A stretch of 64,000 nt of DNA from Brachybacterium sp. P6-10-X1 (GTDB lineage: Bacteria; Actinomycetota; Actinomycetes; Actinomycetales; Dermabacteraceae). This document shows, piece after piece, positions 18,143-30,528 of the stretch. Below the pieces are notes generated by a model. That model worked only from the letters and a program-made list of their open reading frames with translations, did no database searches and was not told the origin of the DNA. The position numbers and the translations under genes are program-made. Within the stretch, counting starts at the first letter, position 1, and every line of letters begins with the position of its first letter. Location: assembly GCF_001969445.1 (NCBI RefSeq), contig NZ_CP017297.1:3348001-3412000 (forward strand), read 5' to 3'.

Positions 18143-18179
18143 GGCCTGCCCCCGACTCGTCGCGCGGTCCTCAAGCTCC

Positions 18180-21100
18180 TCATCCGTCGTCCTCCTCCTC
18201 GAGGCTCAGCAGATTCAGCAGGCTGTCGTCGTCGAGCTCGGACAGCCAGTCCTCGCCGGGGCTGATCGTGAGGTCCGCGAGGGCCTGCTTGTCCTCGAGC
18301 AGCGTGTCGATCTTCTCCTCGACGGTGCCGGCGCTGACCAGCTTGTGCACGGTCACGTCACGGCGCTGACCGATGCGGAAGGCGCGGTCGGTGGCCTGGT
18401 TCTCCACGGCGGGGTTCCACCAGCGGTCCAGGTGTACGACGTGGTTGGCGGCCGTCAGCGTCAGCCCGGTGCCGCCGGCGCGCAGGCTCAGCAGCATCAG
18501 CCCGGGACGATCGCGCCGGGACTGGAACTCGGCGACCATCTGGTCGCGGTCCCGCTTGGAGACGCCGCCGTGCAGGAACGAGACGTCCAGGCCGAGATCC
18601 GCGAAGCGCTCCTGCCAGTAGGGGACCAGCAGGTGCCCGAAGGTCGTGAACTGGGTGAAGGCGATCGCCTTCTGCCCCTCGGCGAAGGCCGTCTCCAGCA
18701 CGTCGTCGACCAGCTCGAGCTTCCCGGAGCGATGCTGCCCCTCGCGCACCAGCGGCGAGCCGTCCCCGAGGTAGTGGGCGGGATGGTTGCACACCTGCTT
18801 CAGCCGGGTGATGGTCGAGACGACCAGGGTCCGACGGGACTTCTGGTCGGCACCGTCGAGCTGGACCATCAGCTCGTCCACCAGCGCCTGGTAGAGCCCG
18901 GCCTGCTCCGGGGTCAGGTTCACCACCCGCGACAGCTCGATCTTCTCCGGCAGGTCCTGGATGATCGAGCGGTCCGTCTTCACCCGTCGCAGGATGAACG
19001 GCGAGGTCACGAGCTTGAGCCGGGTCAGCGCCGAGCCGTCGCCCTCCTCCTCGATCGGGGTCGCGATGCGGTCACGGAAGCTGCTCGCGCTGCCCAGCAG
19101 GCCGGGGTTGGCGACCTCCATGAGGGAGTGCAGATCGCCGAGCTTGTTCTCCACCGGGGTGCCGGTCAGGACGAGCCGGTGCGGGGCCTGCAGTGCCCGG
19201 GCGGCACGGGTGACCTGGGTGTCGGGGGTCTTCACGTGCTGCGCCTCGTCCAGCACGATCCGGTGCCAGGCCACCGCGGAGAGCACCGGCAGGTCCCGGG
19301 CGAGCAGCGAGTACGTGGTGATGACCAGGTCGAGGTCCGCGGCACCGGCCACGAAGGACTCGTCACGCAGGCGGGTGCCGCCGTGGTGGACGTGCACAGC
19401 CAGCTCCGGGGCGAAGGTCGCGGCCTCCCGCTGCCAGGCGCCGACGACGGACATGGGGCACACCAGCAGCGTCGGCCCCAGAGAGCCGGGTGCCGGGGCG
19501 GGCGTCACGTCGGGCACCTCGTGGTGGCGGCGCTCGTGGCCGAAGGAGTCGGTGCCCTCCCGCTCCCGGGCCAGCAGGGCGAGCACCTGCATCGTCTTGC
19601 CGAGGCCCATGTCGTCGGCGAGGATGCCGCCGAGGCCCATCCGGTCCAGCGCCCACAGCCAGTTCAGACCGTCGAGCTGGTAGGGGCGCAGGGTGGCCTG
19701 CAGGGAGCGCGGCTGGGGATGGGGGAAGGCCCCCTCCGCCCCCGGCATCAGCCGGGCCAGGCCGTGGCGGCCGCCGGAGACCAGCGCCGAGACCCCGAAG
19801 TCCACGTCGCGGGCGTCCGGGGACAGGGCGAGGGAGAAGATCTCCAGCCAGGGGGCCTGGCCGGAGACCTCGACGGGGGCTGGCGGCAGCTGGGGAGCAT
19901 CCGCGGCGGCGGTGCGCGACGAGGAGGCGGGCCGGGCTGAGCCGTTCTCCCCGGTGCGCATCCGCTGCTCGCGAGTACGGGCCGTGAAGGCGTCGAGGAA
20001 CCGCTCGGCTGCGCGCAGAGTGGTGGCGTCGAGCCGCACCCACTGACCGCGCAGCAGCACCAGCTCGCTCTGCGCCTCCCGGATCTGCTCCATCTCCTCC
20101 TCGGTGAGCTCGGTGTCGCCGACGGCCACCCGCCAGCGGAAGGACGCCATCGCCCCCAGCCCCACGCCGGAGGCCTTCTTCTCCCGGTCCTGCGCCGCAT
20201 CGTCCTCCTCAGCCTCCTGGGGGCGCAGGGTGGTGCGCTGCTTGGTCCAGTCGCGCGGCAGCAGCACCGTGACCCCGGCGTCCTCGAGGGCGGGGGTGTC
20301 CCCGGAGAGGAACTCGCCGGCCTCCGCGGTGGTCAGCAACCAGTCCACGCCGGTCTCGTCGACCGCGGCGCCGCGCACCGTCGGGGCCAGTCGCATGACG
20401 GCGGCGGAGGCCTCGGCGGCCCCTGACGTGCTGAGATCGCCGACGGCCCGCAGGTCGGCGACGGGGTGGACGGTGCCGTCCTTCTCCCGCAGGCAGGTCT
20501 GCAGGGGCCAGGCGGTGCCGACGGGGGGCTGGAACAGCCGCACCACCAGCTCGCTGTCGGTGGAGGTGAGCTGCACCCCGGGGCGGCCGGAGTCGACGAA
20601 GGCGTCGAAGGCGGCGGTGATCCGGCGTTGGGCGGGCAGGTCGGCGCGCAGCTCGCCATCGTCCGCGAGCGCCCACAGCACGCCGAAGCGGTCCGCCTCC
20701 GGGGCCTCCGCGGCGCGCAGGTGCGCGGCGAAGGCGGTGCGGGCACGGCCGTCGACCAGGGCGTGCAGCATCCGGGGTGCGTCCTGCTCCGGAGCTCGCC
20801 ATTCGAGCACGGCGCGTCCGTACCGCTCACGTGCCCGTACCCGCATCGCGCGGCGGCCGACCACGTCCTGGGCGCGCAGGTCGAGCACCACCGCGGCGAT
20901 CAGGTCCGGCATCGCGACCAGCTCGCCGTGCAGGGAGGCAGCGGACCCGTCGCTCAGCAGCGCGGAGAGCTGCTCGGCGAGGTCGTCGCCGAAGCGGTCC
21001 TCGAGCAGGGCGTAGGCGGCGCCGACCAGGGAGGTCAGGGAGGTACCGGACAGCGGCAGCGCGGGCACGCGGCGATCGCCGTCGCGGCCGGGGATCCGGA

Positions 21101-21281
21101 CCCGGTGGCGCAGCTGGTCCGGGGCGTCCGCCAGCGCGTCGGCGATCCCGGCCGGGGCCACGCGTCGCAGCTCGGCGAGGCTCTCGAGGGCCTTGGAGCG
21201 GCCCGGGCCGGTCTGCTCGCGCACCCACAGCGCGGGCCCCAGGTCGTCATCGACGACGAGGCTCAGGCGGCGGGTGGGCAT
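18180..21281 (-). CDS. SNF2-family DEAD/DEAH-box helicase (HepA-like)
   Basis: 1,033 residues. The N-terminal half is the bacterial SNF2-associated region. The ATPase core starts near residue 535 (LRPYQLDGLNWLW), with Walker A DDMGLGKT at about 560 and the motif II box LDEAQHVK near 679. Helicase C includes SFLHGGVSKRDRDQMVAEF and the motif VI DRAFRIGQ. It is a double-stranded DNA translocase, not necessarily a helicase. I chose the ATG at 21281; an open frame continues upstream to 24089 only because of high GC and runs antisense to other genes. It leads the SWIM gene. Confidence 0.9.
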   Translation of the reverse strand: MPTRRLSLVVDDDLGPALWVREQTGPGRSKALESLAELRRVAPAGIADALADAPDQLRHRVRIPGRDGDRRVPALPLSGTSLTSLVGAAYALLEDRFGDDLAEQLSALLSDGSAASLHGELVAMPDLIAAVVLDLRAQDVVGRRAMRVRARERYGRAVLEWRAPEQDAPRMLHALVDGRARTAFAAHLRAAEAPEADRFGVLWALADDGELRADLPAQRRITAAFDAFVDSGRPGVQLTSTDSELVVRLFQPPVGTAWPLQTCLREKDGTVHPVADLRAVGDLSTSGAAEASAAVMRLAPTVRGAAVDETGVDWLLTTAEAGEFLSGDTPALEDAGVTVLLPRDWTKQRTTLRPQEAEEDDAAQDREKKASGVGLGAMASFRWRVAVGDTELTEEEMEQIREAQSELVLLRGQWVRLDATTLRAAERFLDAFTARTREQRMRTGENGSARPASSSRTAAADAPQLPPAPVEVSGQAPWLEIFSLALSPDARDVDFGVSALVSGGRHGLARLMPGAEGAFPHPQPRSLQATLRPYQLDGLNWLWALDRMGLGGILADDMGLGKTMQVLALLAREREGTDSFGHERRHHEVPDVTPAPAPGSLGPTLLVCPMSVVGAWQREAATFAPELAVHVHHGGTRLRDESFVAGAADLDLVITTYSLLARDLPVLSAVAWHRIVLDEAQHVKTPDTQVTRAARALQAPHRLVLTGTPVENKLGDLHSLMEVANPGLLGSASSFRDRIATPIEEEGDGSALTRLKLVTSPFILRRVKTDRSIIQDLPEKIELSRVVNLTPEQAGLYQALVDELMVQLDGADQKSRRTLVVSTITRLKQVCNHPAHYLGDGSPLVREGQHRSGKLELVDDVLETAFAEGQKAIAFTQFTTFGHLLVPYWQERFADLGLDVSFLHGGVSKRDRDQMVAEFQSRRDRPGLMLLSLRAGGTGLTLTAANHVVHLDRWWNPAVENQATDRAFRIGQRRDVTVHKLVSAGTVEEKIDTLLEDKQALADLTISPGEDWLSELDDDSLLNLLSLEEEDDG

Positions 21282-21390
21282 GGGCTCCAGCGTAGGCCTC
21301 GGGGCCGACGTTCGCGGGCGCGGGGACGTGGATGTGGACGGAGCTCCGGGGGTCGCCGCTCCGGAGACTGCGACGCGCCGTCCAGAGTGT

Positions 21391-21440
21391 GCCGGTTCCA
21401 CCGATCCGCCCCGCTGGCGTCGCGGATCGGTGGAACCGGC
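21391..21440 (-). terminator. Strong hairpin: 19-bp perfect inverted repeat
   Basis: Arms GCCGGTTCCACCGATCCGC (21391-21409) and its exact complement (21422-21440) with a 12-base loop. It lies 200 bases beyond the stop of the minus-strand ParA-like gene and 110 bases before the SNF2 start. No T run follows, as is common in GC-rich actinobacteria. It is most likely a terminator or insulating RNA structure. Confidence 0.6.
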
Positions 21441-21484
21441 GGGCGCGTCGCGGCGGCGCCGCTCCCGGAGAGGTTCTCCCGCGC

Positions 21485-21615
21485 GGCGGCGGACAGAATG
21501 CGGCAGCACTCCGTCCGCGGCGGCGGACCGAATGCGGCAGTGCTCCGTCCGCGGCGGCGGATCGAATGCGGCAGTGCTCCGTCCGCGGCGGCGGATCGAA
21601 TGCGGCAACACTCGG
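21485..21615. repeat. 34-bp tandem repeat, three full copies plus a partial fourth
   Basis: Copies begin at 21485, 21519, 21553 and 21587. Units differ at a few positions; copies 2 and 3 differ by one base. Each junction holds TCCGTCCGC followed by GGCGGCGGA, which can form a hairpin. There are no unique spacers. It lies between the ParA-like gene and the SNF2 gene, in the intergenic stretch 21282-21643, where I see no other gene. Confidence 0.85.
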
Positions 21616-21643
21616 CGTGGCGGCGAGCCGTCCGCGCGACGTC

Positions 21644-23353
<1,710 letters not shown>

Positions 23354-23474
23354 CGATGATTCCCTTCCGGATCCTGGGCCCCGCCCGAACCCCGGGAGGT
23401 CGGACGGCATGGTTCGTGCCCACTCTACGGGCGTGCCGCTCGTGCGTCCGTCGACCGCGCCTGCCGCCGATGCC

Positions 23475-23487
23475 TACAGTGGTGCTG
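23475..23487 (+). promoter_or_regulatory. -10 box of leaderless promoter for PP2C-like gene
   Basis: TACAGT at 23475-23480 is followed by six bases and the GTG start at 23487. This spacing puts the transcription start on the start codon, as is common for leaderless genes in Actinobacteria. Confidence 0.55.
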
Positions 23488-24242
23488 TGCACACCCGACT
23501 GCTCTCCGACCCCGCAGGGACCGCGCCGAACGAGGACGCGGCCGGGGTGCTGGGGGACGCGGCCGTGCTGCTCGACGGGGCCGGGCTCCCGCAGCGCTTC
23601 CGGGCGGGCTGCCACCACGGCGTCGCCTGGTTCTCCCACACCCTCGCCGCCCGCCTGCTCACCCGCGCGCAGGACGCCTCCACCACGCTGCGGGACGCGC
23701 TGGCCGGGGCGGTCGCCGACGTCCGCGATCTCCACGAGGGGGAATGCGACCTCGCCGCCGGCAGTCCCTCGGCCACCGTCGTCGCCGTACGGCGTCGCGG
23801 CGAACACCTCGAGCACCTGGTGCTGAGCGATTCCGCCCTGCTGCTGCGCCACCGCGACGGTCGGGTCCGGCGGATCACGGACCTGCGGGTCGACGAGGTG
23901 GCCCGCGCCGAACCGAGTGCCGAGGCGGTCGAGGCCCGGCGCAACGCTCCGGGAGGGTTCTGGGTGGTCCGGCACGAGGAGCAGGCCGCCGATCAGGCGC
24001 TCCAGGGGCGCACCCCGCTGGCCTCGCTGGCCTCCGCGCACGTCGTCTCCGACGGTGTCACCCGGGCCGTGGACCTGCTCGGACAGCACGACGACAGCTC
24101 ACTGGTGGACGCGCTGGAGACCGACCCCGGCGCCGTGGTGCGGGCGCTGCGCCGCGGTGAGAGGGCGCTCGCCGCCTCCCGTCGGCCGCGCAAGATGCAT
24201 GATGATGCGACGGTCCTCACATTTTTCCTGGATCACGGGTGA
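23487..24242 (+). CDS. PP2C-like Ser/Thr phosphatase
   Basis: 251 residues. The order of segments fits PP2C/SpoIIE-like phosphatases: an N-terminal NEDAAGVLGDAAVLLDGAG, a central DLAAGSPSATVVAVR and VVSDGVTRAVD, and a C-terminal MHDDATVLTFF. These acidic residues would hold the metal pair; the first motif is less canonical than DGxG. It would dephosphorylate Ser/Thr sites in the cytoplasm and could oppose the kinase at 14,207, but that link is only inference. It is divergent from the ParA-like gene, and its transcript seems leaderless. Confidence 0.75.
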   Translation: MHTRLLSDPAGTAPNEDAAGVLGDAAVLLDGAGLPQRFRAGCHHGVAWFSHTLAARLLTRAQDASTTLRDALAGAVADVRDLHEGECDLAAGSPSATVVAVRRRGEHLEHLVLSDSALLLRHRDGRVRRITDLRVDEVARAEPSAEAVEARRNAPGGFWVVRHEEQAADQALQGRTPLASLASAHVVSDGVTRAVDLLGQHDDSSLVDALETDPGAVVRALRRGERALAASRRPRKMHDDATVLTFFLDHG

Positions 24243-24424
24243 AACCCGGCCCTGATCCTGAGTCTTCGCTGGTTGCCGCGGACGGCGCACAGGGCCCCGG
24301 GCCGATCGGGGCAGCGCCGGCAGAACTGCCCGTCGCCATCGGTTTTTGCCGTCCCATGACGGACGTCCCGTCCCGGCGGCGCGCTCGCGGCGCTTCTTCG
24401 TTCCTGCATGTCACCTGCGAAAAC

Positions 24425-24470
24425 ACGGGATCCCTGTGCGTTTACATGTGGGCGGAGAAGGCCTAGACTC
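24425..24470 (+). promoter_or_regulatory. Strong sigma-70-type promoter with upstream near-palindrome
   Basis: -35 TTTACA (24442-24447), 17-bp spacer, -10 TAGACT (24465-24470), with a predicted start near 24476. Directly upstream, CACGGGATCCCTGTG (24425-24439) is a palindrome with one mismatched pair and may be an operator. The promoter points towards the 6C RNA about 150 bases on; no convincing ORF starts in between. Confidence 0.65.
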
Positions 24471-24579
24471 CAAGGGAACGCGTCGTCGCGACGGGTGGTC
24501 ATCGGCCGTCGAGGTCGGGATCTCCCCGAGGCACGGATGATGTGCGACGATCGGGGGCGTCACCCTCGGATCGGGCTGG

Positions 24580-24585
24580 TAGAGT
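24580..24585 (+). promoter_or_regulatory. Proximal -10 box for 6C RNA
   Basis: TAGAGT preceded by TG one base upstream (TGGTAGAGT), an extended -10 element. The predicted start is near 24592, about 37 bases before the first 6C hairpin. The -35 region is weak. Confidence 0.4.
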
Positions 24586-24591
24586 CCCGGC

Positions 24592-24710
24592 TGAACGACG
24601 AGTTCGATGAAAACTTAAGAGATGTGTCGCTTCCCAAGACCCCCCTCATGGGGAGCGGCCGGACGGGCAACACGCCAGGTTCCCCCACTTTGGCAGCCCG
24701 TCCAGCCTGT
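24592..24710 (+). ncRNA. 6C small RNA
   Basis: Two adjacent stem-loops with C-rich loops, the hallmark of the actinobacterial 6C RNA. Hairpin 1: GCTTCCC (24629-24635) pairs with GGGGAGC (24650-24656) and its loop holds six consecutive C (24640-24645). Hairpin 2: GGACGGGC (24661-24668) pairs with GCCCGTCC (24696-24703), inner GCCA pairs with TGGC, and the loop holds five C. 6C RNA (B11 in mycobacteria) is an abundant regulator that pairs with G-rich sites near ribosome-binding sites. In M. tuberculosis it is next to ssd, a MinD-like gene; a ParA/MinD-like gene is 1.2 kb away here. Ends are estimates. Confidence 0.75.
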
Positions 24711-25040
24711 TCGCCCGCACCCACCCCTGACGGACGACAGGCCTGACGAGCGGTCCGTGAGCCCCCGACGTTGTCGGTTGAGAGCTCCGGGCCGCTCGTC
24801 CCATTCCGGGCCAGGTCTGCTTCCGCGCGCAGTCGGCACCCGGACCAGGCCCGCGACGATGACGCGATGGACGTCGCCCTGGCCCCCGCCCCGAGCTGCT
24901 GGCTGCGGCGTCAGGTGCGCGGACCCTTCCAGCTGCTGGTCGCGCTCGGAAGCTTCCTGGGGCTCGGCGCCCCCTACACCGGCAGAGCACCTCGTCCGGC
25001 CCGCGATCGACCGGATCGACGCCTCGTAGGGCGGCGGGTT
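24711..25040. other. Intergenic stretch without recognised gene
   Basis: No convincing ORF. Frames across it have no ribosome-binding sites and no recognisable product. A weak inverted repeat (ACGGAC at about 24731 and GTCCGT at about 24754) could end the 6C transcript. Confidence 0.35.
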
Positions 25041-25160
25041 TCGATCAGCTCTTCCGCCTGTCCTGATCTCCTACCGCTCGTTCCTCGCAGTACGTCGATC
25101 AGCTGTGCCGTCTGTTCTGATCTCCTACCGCTCGTTCCTCGCAGTACGTCGATCAGCTCT
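25041..25160. repeat. 54-bp tandem duplication running into regulator stop codon
   Basis: Units begin at 25041, 25095 and 25149 with TCGATCAGCT. The first two are full and differ at four positions. The third is partial and contains the stop codon and last residues of the winged-helix gene (stop at 25153-25155). So DNA just past the stop was duplicated in tandem. Each unit carries GATCAG and CTGATC, able to pair. Confidence 0.85.
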
Positions 25161-25917
25161 CGATGATCGCGACGTCGCTGCCCGGGTCCAGGCGGTAGCC
25201 GGCACCGCGGACGGTGGAGATCAGGCGACGGTAACGGGCCAGCTTGGTCCGCACACGACGCACGTGGACGTCGACCGTGCGCTCGCCGGTGTCCTCCGGG
25301 GCCTCGGCCCACACCGAGGCCATGAGCTCCTCGCGGGAGATGGTCCGGCGCGCGTTGCGGGCCAGCTCCGCGAGCAGCTCGAACTCCTTGTAGGTCAGGT
25401 CCACGTCCTGTCCGTCGATCCGCACGCGACGGCCGAACAGGTCGATGACCAGGCTGTCCTCGACGGCGACGGAGGGGCTGGAGGGGCTGACGGCGGTGGC
25501 CCGCAGCGCCCGGCGGCGCGCGGTCTCGGCATCCTTGCGCGCCGGGGAGTTCGGGGAGACGACCCCGCCGCGGCGCGGACGCAGCGGGCTGACCGCCGCA
25601 GCGCCCTGACTGCGCGGCGGCAGCGTGCGGGCGCTCGAGCGGGGGGAACGGGCGGTCGAGAACGCGGAGGGGTGGGAGACCCCCACGGTGGTGCGGCCGT
25701 CGCGGGTGGCCGTCAGGCGCTGCGCGTGGGTGCGCAGGTCGTCGGCGATCAGGGCGGCCTCGACGTCGCCGGTGCCGGAGGGCAGGGTGACGGACACGGT
25801 GATGGTGACGCCCTCCTCCGCGGCCTGGGGGCGAGGGGCCGTGCCGCCGGCGCGGTACAGGCTGCGGGTCGGGGAGGCGTGCTGAGCAGAGGTGGGACGA
25901 TCCAGGGCGATGGTCAT
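25153..25917 (-). CDS. Winged-helix (OmpR/PhoB-type) DNA-binding regulator without receiver
   Basis: 254 residues. The C-terminal 95 residues are a Trans_reg_C winged helix: LTYKEFELLAELARNARRTI, SREELMASVW, then RTVDVHVRRVRTKL and STVRGAGYRL. The usual receiver domain is missing; instead the first 155 residues comprise a small region with TVSVTLPSGTGDVEAALIAD and an Arg/Pro/Ser-rich disordered stretch. So it is not a classical response regulator and may be controlled by another route. Upstream minus-strand DNA holds a possible small ORF. The stop codon lies in the 54-bp repeat. Confidence 0.85.
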   Translation of the reverse strand: MTIALDRPTSAQHASPTRSLYRAGGTAPRPQAAEEGVTITVSVTLPSGTGDVEAALIADDLRTHAQRLTATRDGRTTVGVSHPSAFSTARSPRSSARTLPPRSQGAAAVSPLRPRRGGVVSPNSPARKDAETARRRALRATAVSPSSPSVAVEDSLVIDLFGRRVRIDGQDVDLTYKEFELLAELARNARRTISREELMASVWAEAPEDTGERTVDVHVRRVRTKLARYRRLISTVRGAGYRLDPGSDVAIIES

Positions 25918-26087
25918 GATGATGTTCTCCGAGGTGCGGCGCGAGCTGCGCGGCGGCTGGTGGGCCCGGGATCCCTGGGATCGACGCCGACTGGCGGATC
26001 GTGGTCAGGGGTGTGCTCCCGGTAGCACCTGGAGCCCGCGCCTTCCGGCCGGCTCCTGTCAGCCGACCCCGGAGGTGTCTGGAGCGC

Positions 26088-26249
26088 TCAGAGGCTCGGC
26101 TGACGATGCATCATCGGCATCATCATCATGGACATCATCGAGCGCATCGCGGAGCGGACCACCCGGCGGGTGGTCTGGCAGCGCGCGGCGATCAACGTCA
26201 TGACCCCGAGCATGCCCGATCCCGCCCACAGCGGCAAGGGCGTGTTCAC
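26088..26249 (-). CDS. Possible small Met-rich membrane peptide, 53 aa
   Basis: A GTG-started frame encodes one hydrophobic stretch (PLPLWAGSGMLGVMTLIAA), then an Arg-rich segment and a Met-rich tail (MRSMMSMMMMPMMHRQPSL). Met/His-rich tails can bind copper or other soft metals. There is only a weak GGA before the start and the frame lies in the 392-base gap between the winged-helix and ureG genes. A plus-strand frame at 26128-26316 competes and also lacks a ribosome-binding site. Treat as a candidate only. Confidence 0.3.
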   Translation of the reverse strand: MNTPLPLWAGSGMLGVMTLIAARCQTTRRVVRSAMRSMMSMMMMPMMHRQPSL

Positions 26250-26309
26250 ATTCCGATATGGCGCAGGTCAGCGCCGGCGGGGCAGGATCTGCAGGGTGCC
26301 CTCGAGGGG

Positions 26310-27080
<771 letters not shown>

Positions 27081-27183
27081 GATTCCTCCTGGTGGAACGG
27101 ATGGACGGGGACGGGGTGGAACGGGTGCGGGACGGGGCGGGGCGGATACGAGAGAGGACCGGATCCGGGACGGGGCGGGAAGA
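27081..27183. other. G-rich ureD-ureG spacer
   Basis: The 103-base spacer is full of GGGACGGGG-like runs on the plus strand, that is C-rich on the transcribed RNA. G-quadruplex formation is possible on the plus strand. No ORF. Confidence 0.4.
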
Positions 27184-28116
27184 TCATCGGGGGACGGCGG
27201 ACCACTCCCGGGGGCCGGCGGCGGCCCAGGGCTCGCCGAACAGGCTCATCGCGGCGTCGAGCCGGCCGCGCAGCGCGGGGGCGTCCTCGCCGACGGCGGT
27301 GACCTGCACGGTCGATGGGTCCTGGCGCATCACGGCGCTGGCGGCATCCGGCGCGGCGGCCTCGGGCCCCGGGGCGCCGTCGGGGTCGACCACGACGATG
27401 TTGCCGAGCGCCCGATGGGGCCCGAACACGCTGGCGGCCCCGGCGCCGCGGGCGTCGGGGCCCAGGTCGAGCTGCTGGAGGAGGATCGGCGCCCCCTCGC
27501 GCCGCACGGAGAGATGGGCGGACAGCGAACCGGGGGCCTCCCGGTGGCGTCCCAGCACGAGCTCCTCGCGGTACAACAGCCGGGCGCGCGGGGCGAGCTG
27601 GGCGTCGATCACGTGGTGGTGATGACAGTTCGCGGCGGCGATCACCGGCTCGGGCAGCCAGATGCAGGTGGCACCGTCCTCCACCCGCACCCGCGTCACC
27701 CACCGCGATTGCTCCCCGTGCGGGCCGGGCAGCACCAAGGTCGCGCCGACGTCGCGCAGCACCAGGGTGGACCCCTCGCGGACGTGGATGTCCAGCAGAT
27801 AGGTATCGCCGCCGACGGGACCGGCGGCGCTCGCCGACATCCGGATGCGGGCGGCATCGCCCCCTCGGACGAAGGGTTCCTCGCCGCTGGCGATCGTGGG
27901 GCGGGGCGACAGCGGGGTGTCGGCGCGCAGCCGGGAGACCGCCGTCCGCCCGCGCCGCAGCTCGGTGGAGATCACCGCGTGGCACAGGAACGCGCCGCGC
28001 CGGATGCGCCGTCGCTGCCGGGAGGGCTCGGTCTGCGCGAACTCGGGAAGCTCCGACGGTCCCGACAGCCCCGGCGCTCCCGACAGCGCGTCAGGAGGCG
28101 AAGAGGCGCTGGTCAT
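27184..28116 (-). CDS. ureD: Urease accessory protein UreD (UreH)
   Basis: 310 residues. UreD is the scaffold that binds apo-urease and, with UreF and UreG, forms the activation complex; nickel is thought to pass through a tunnel in UreD. Family features include [20 protein letters not shown] and [17 protein letters not shown]. The four-His run with a preceding Cys is unusual for UreD and may add a metal site. The gene overlaps the end of ureF by 26 bases. Confidence 0.9.
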   Translation of the reverse strand: MTSASSPPDALSGAPGLSGPSELPEFAQTEPSRQRRRIRRGAFLCHAVISTELRRGRTAVSRLRADTPLSPRPTIASGEEPFVRGGDAARIRMSASAAGPVGGDTYLLDIHVREGSTLVLRDVGATLVLPGPHGEQSRWVTRVRVEDGATCIWLPEPVIAAANCHHHHVIDAQLAPRARLLYREELVLGRHREAPGSLSAHLSVRREGAPILLQQLDLGPDARGAGAASVFGPHRALGNIVVVDPDGAPGPEAAAPDAASAVMRQDPSTVQVTAVGEDAPALRGRLDAAMSLFGEPWAAAGPREWSAVPR

Positions 28117-28816
28117 GGTCTACATGCAGCTCGGCGGCGATATCGGACAGGGGCGCGGTGTGCGCGGGCAGCTCACGGGCGTCCCGGGGCGCGAAGGACG
28201 TGGCCGTCGCGGCCAGCTCGTCGAGCTCCCCGGCCAGCTCCGCCAGGCAGCGGTGGGTGGCGAACGGGTCGATGCTCATGAGCTTCACGGCGGCGACCGC
28301 GGGGGTGGCCGCGGTCTCGTACAGCACGAGCCCGGCGGCGTCGCGGGCGTCGAGCCCGAGGGCGGCGGCCACGACGCCGTAGGCGATCGGCTGCTGGAGC
28401 ACGGGGCCGGCGGCCTCGAGGATCTCCTGCCGGCCCGGGGTGATCGAGCGCATCGCCCTCAGCAGCATCCTGCCCAGGTCCCGGGCGATCCGGCGCAGGG
28501 CGGGCGAGGGGGTGCGGGCCACCAGCTCCCGGTCCAGCTCCGCCAGCGCGGGACCGAGGGTGGTCAGGTCGCCGCGGTCCATCGCCGAGCGGGTGCGGTG
28601 CTGGGCCGCCGCGGCGAAGGAGGCGCTGACCAGGCCCGTGGTGTGGATGCGGCCGCGCAGGTACGCGGCGAGGTCCTCCGCGGAGCGGACCCAGCCGCGG
28701 GCGATCGCCTGCTCGAGGCCCGCGGAGTGCGCATAGCCGCCGGCGGGCAGGCGGCCGTCGCTCAGCAGCAGCAGGGCGGCGGAGCGCGACGGCGCCGAGG
28801 GCAGGGGTGCGGGCAT
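28091..28816 (-). CDS. ureF: Urease accessory protein UreF
   Basis: 241 residues, all-helical. The LLLLSDGRLPAGGYAHSAGLEQAI motif near the N-terminus is diagnostic (here split: DGRLPAGGYAHSAGLEQA). UreF bridges UreD and UreG and acts as a fidelity factor in nickel insertion. The ATG at 28816 lies two bases past the stop of ureC, indicating tight coupling. The 3' end overlaps ureD. Confidence 0.93.
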   Translation of the reverse strand: MPAPLPSAPSRSAALLLLSDGRLPAGGYAHSAGLEQAIARGWVRSAEDLAAYLRGRIHTTGLVSASFAAAAQHRTRSAMDRGDLTTLGPALAELDRELVARTPSPALRRIARDLGRMLLRAMRSITPGRQEILEAAGPVLQQPIAYGVVAAALGLDARDAAGLVLYETAATPAVAAVKLMSIDPFATHRCLAELAGELDELAATATSFAPRDARELPAHTAPLSDIAAELHVDHDQRLFAS

Positions 28817-28818
28817 CG

Positions 28819-30520
<1,702 letters not shown>

Positions 30521-30528
<8 letters not shown>

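Noticed and set aside
21485-21615. Possible CRISPR array
   Set aside because: Units are directly adjacent with no unique spacers, and no cas genes are present.
24408-24746. 112-codon ORF across the 6C RNA
   Set aside because: No ribosome-binding site, no recognisable product, and it covers conserved RNA hairpins.
24974-25312. 112-codon minus-strand ORF with an 18-residue repeat
   Set aside because: The peptide repeat only reflects the 54-bp DNA duplication. The frame has no start site and overlaps the winged-helix gene in another frame.
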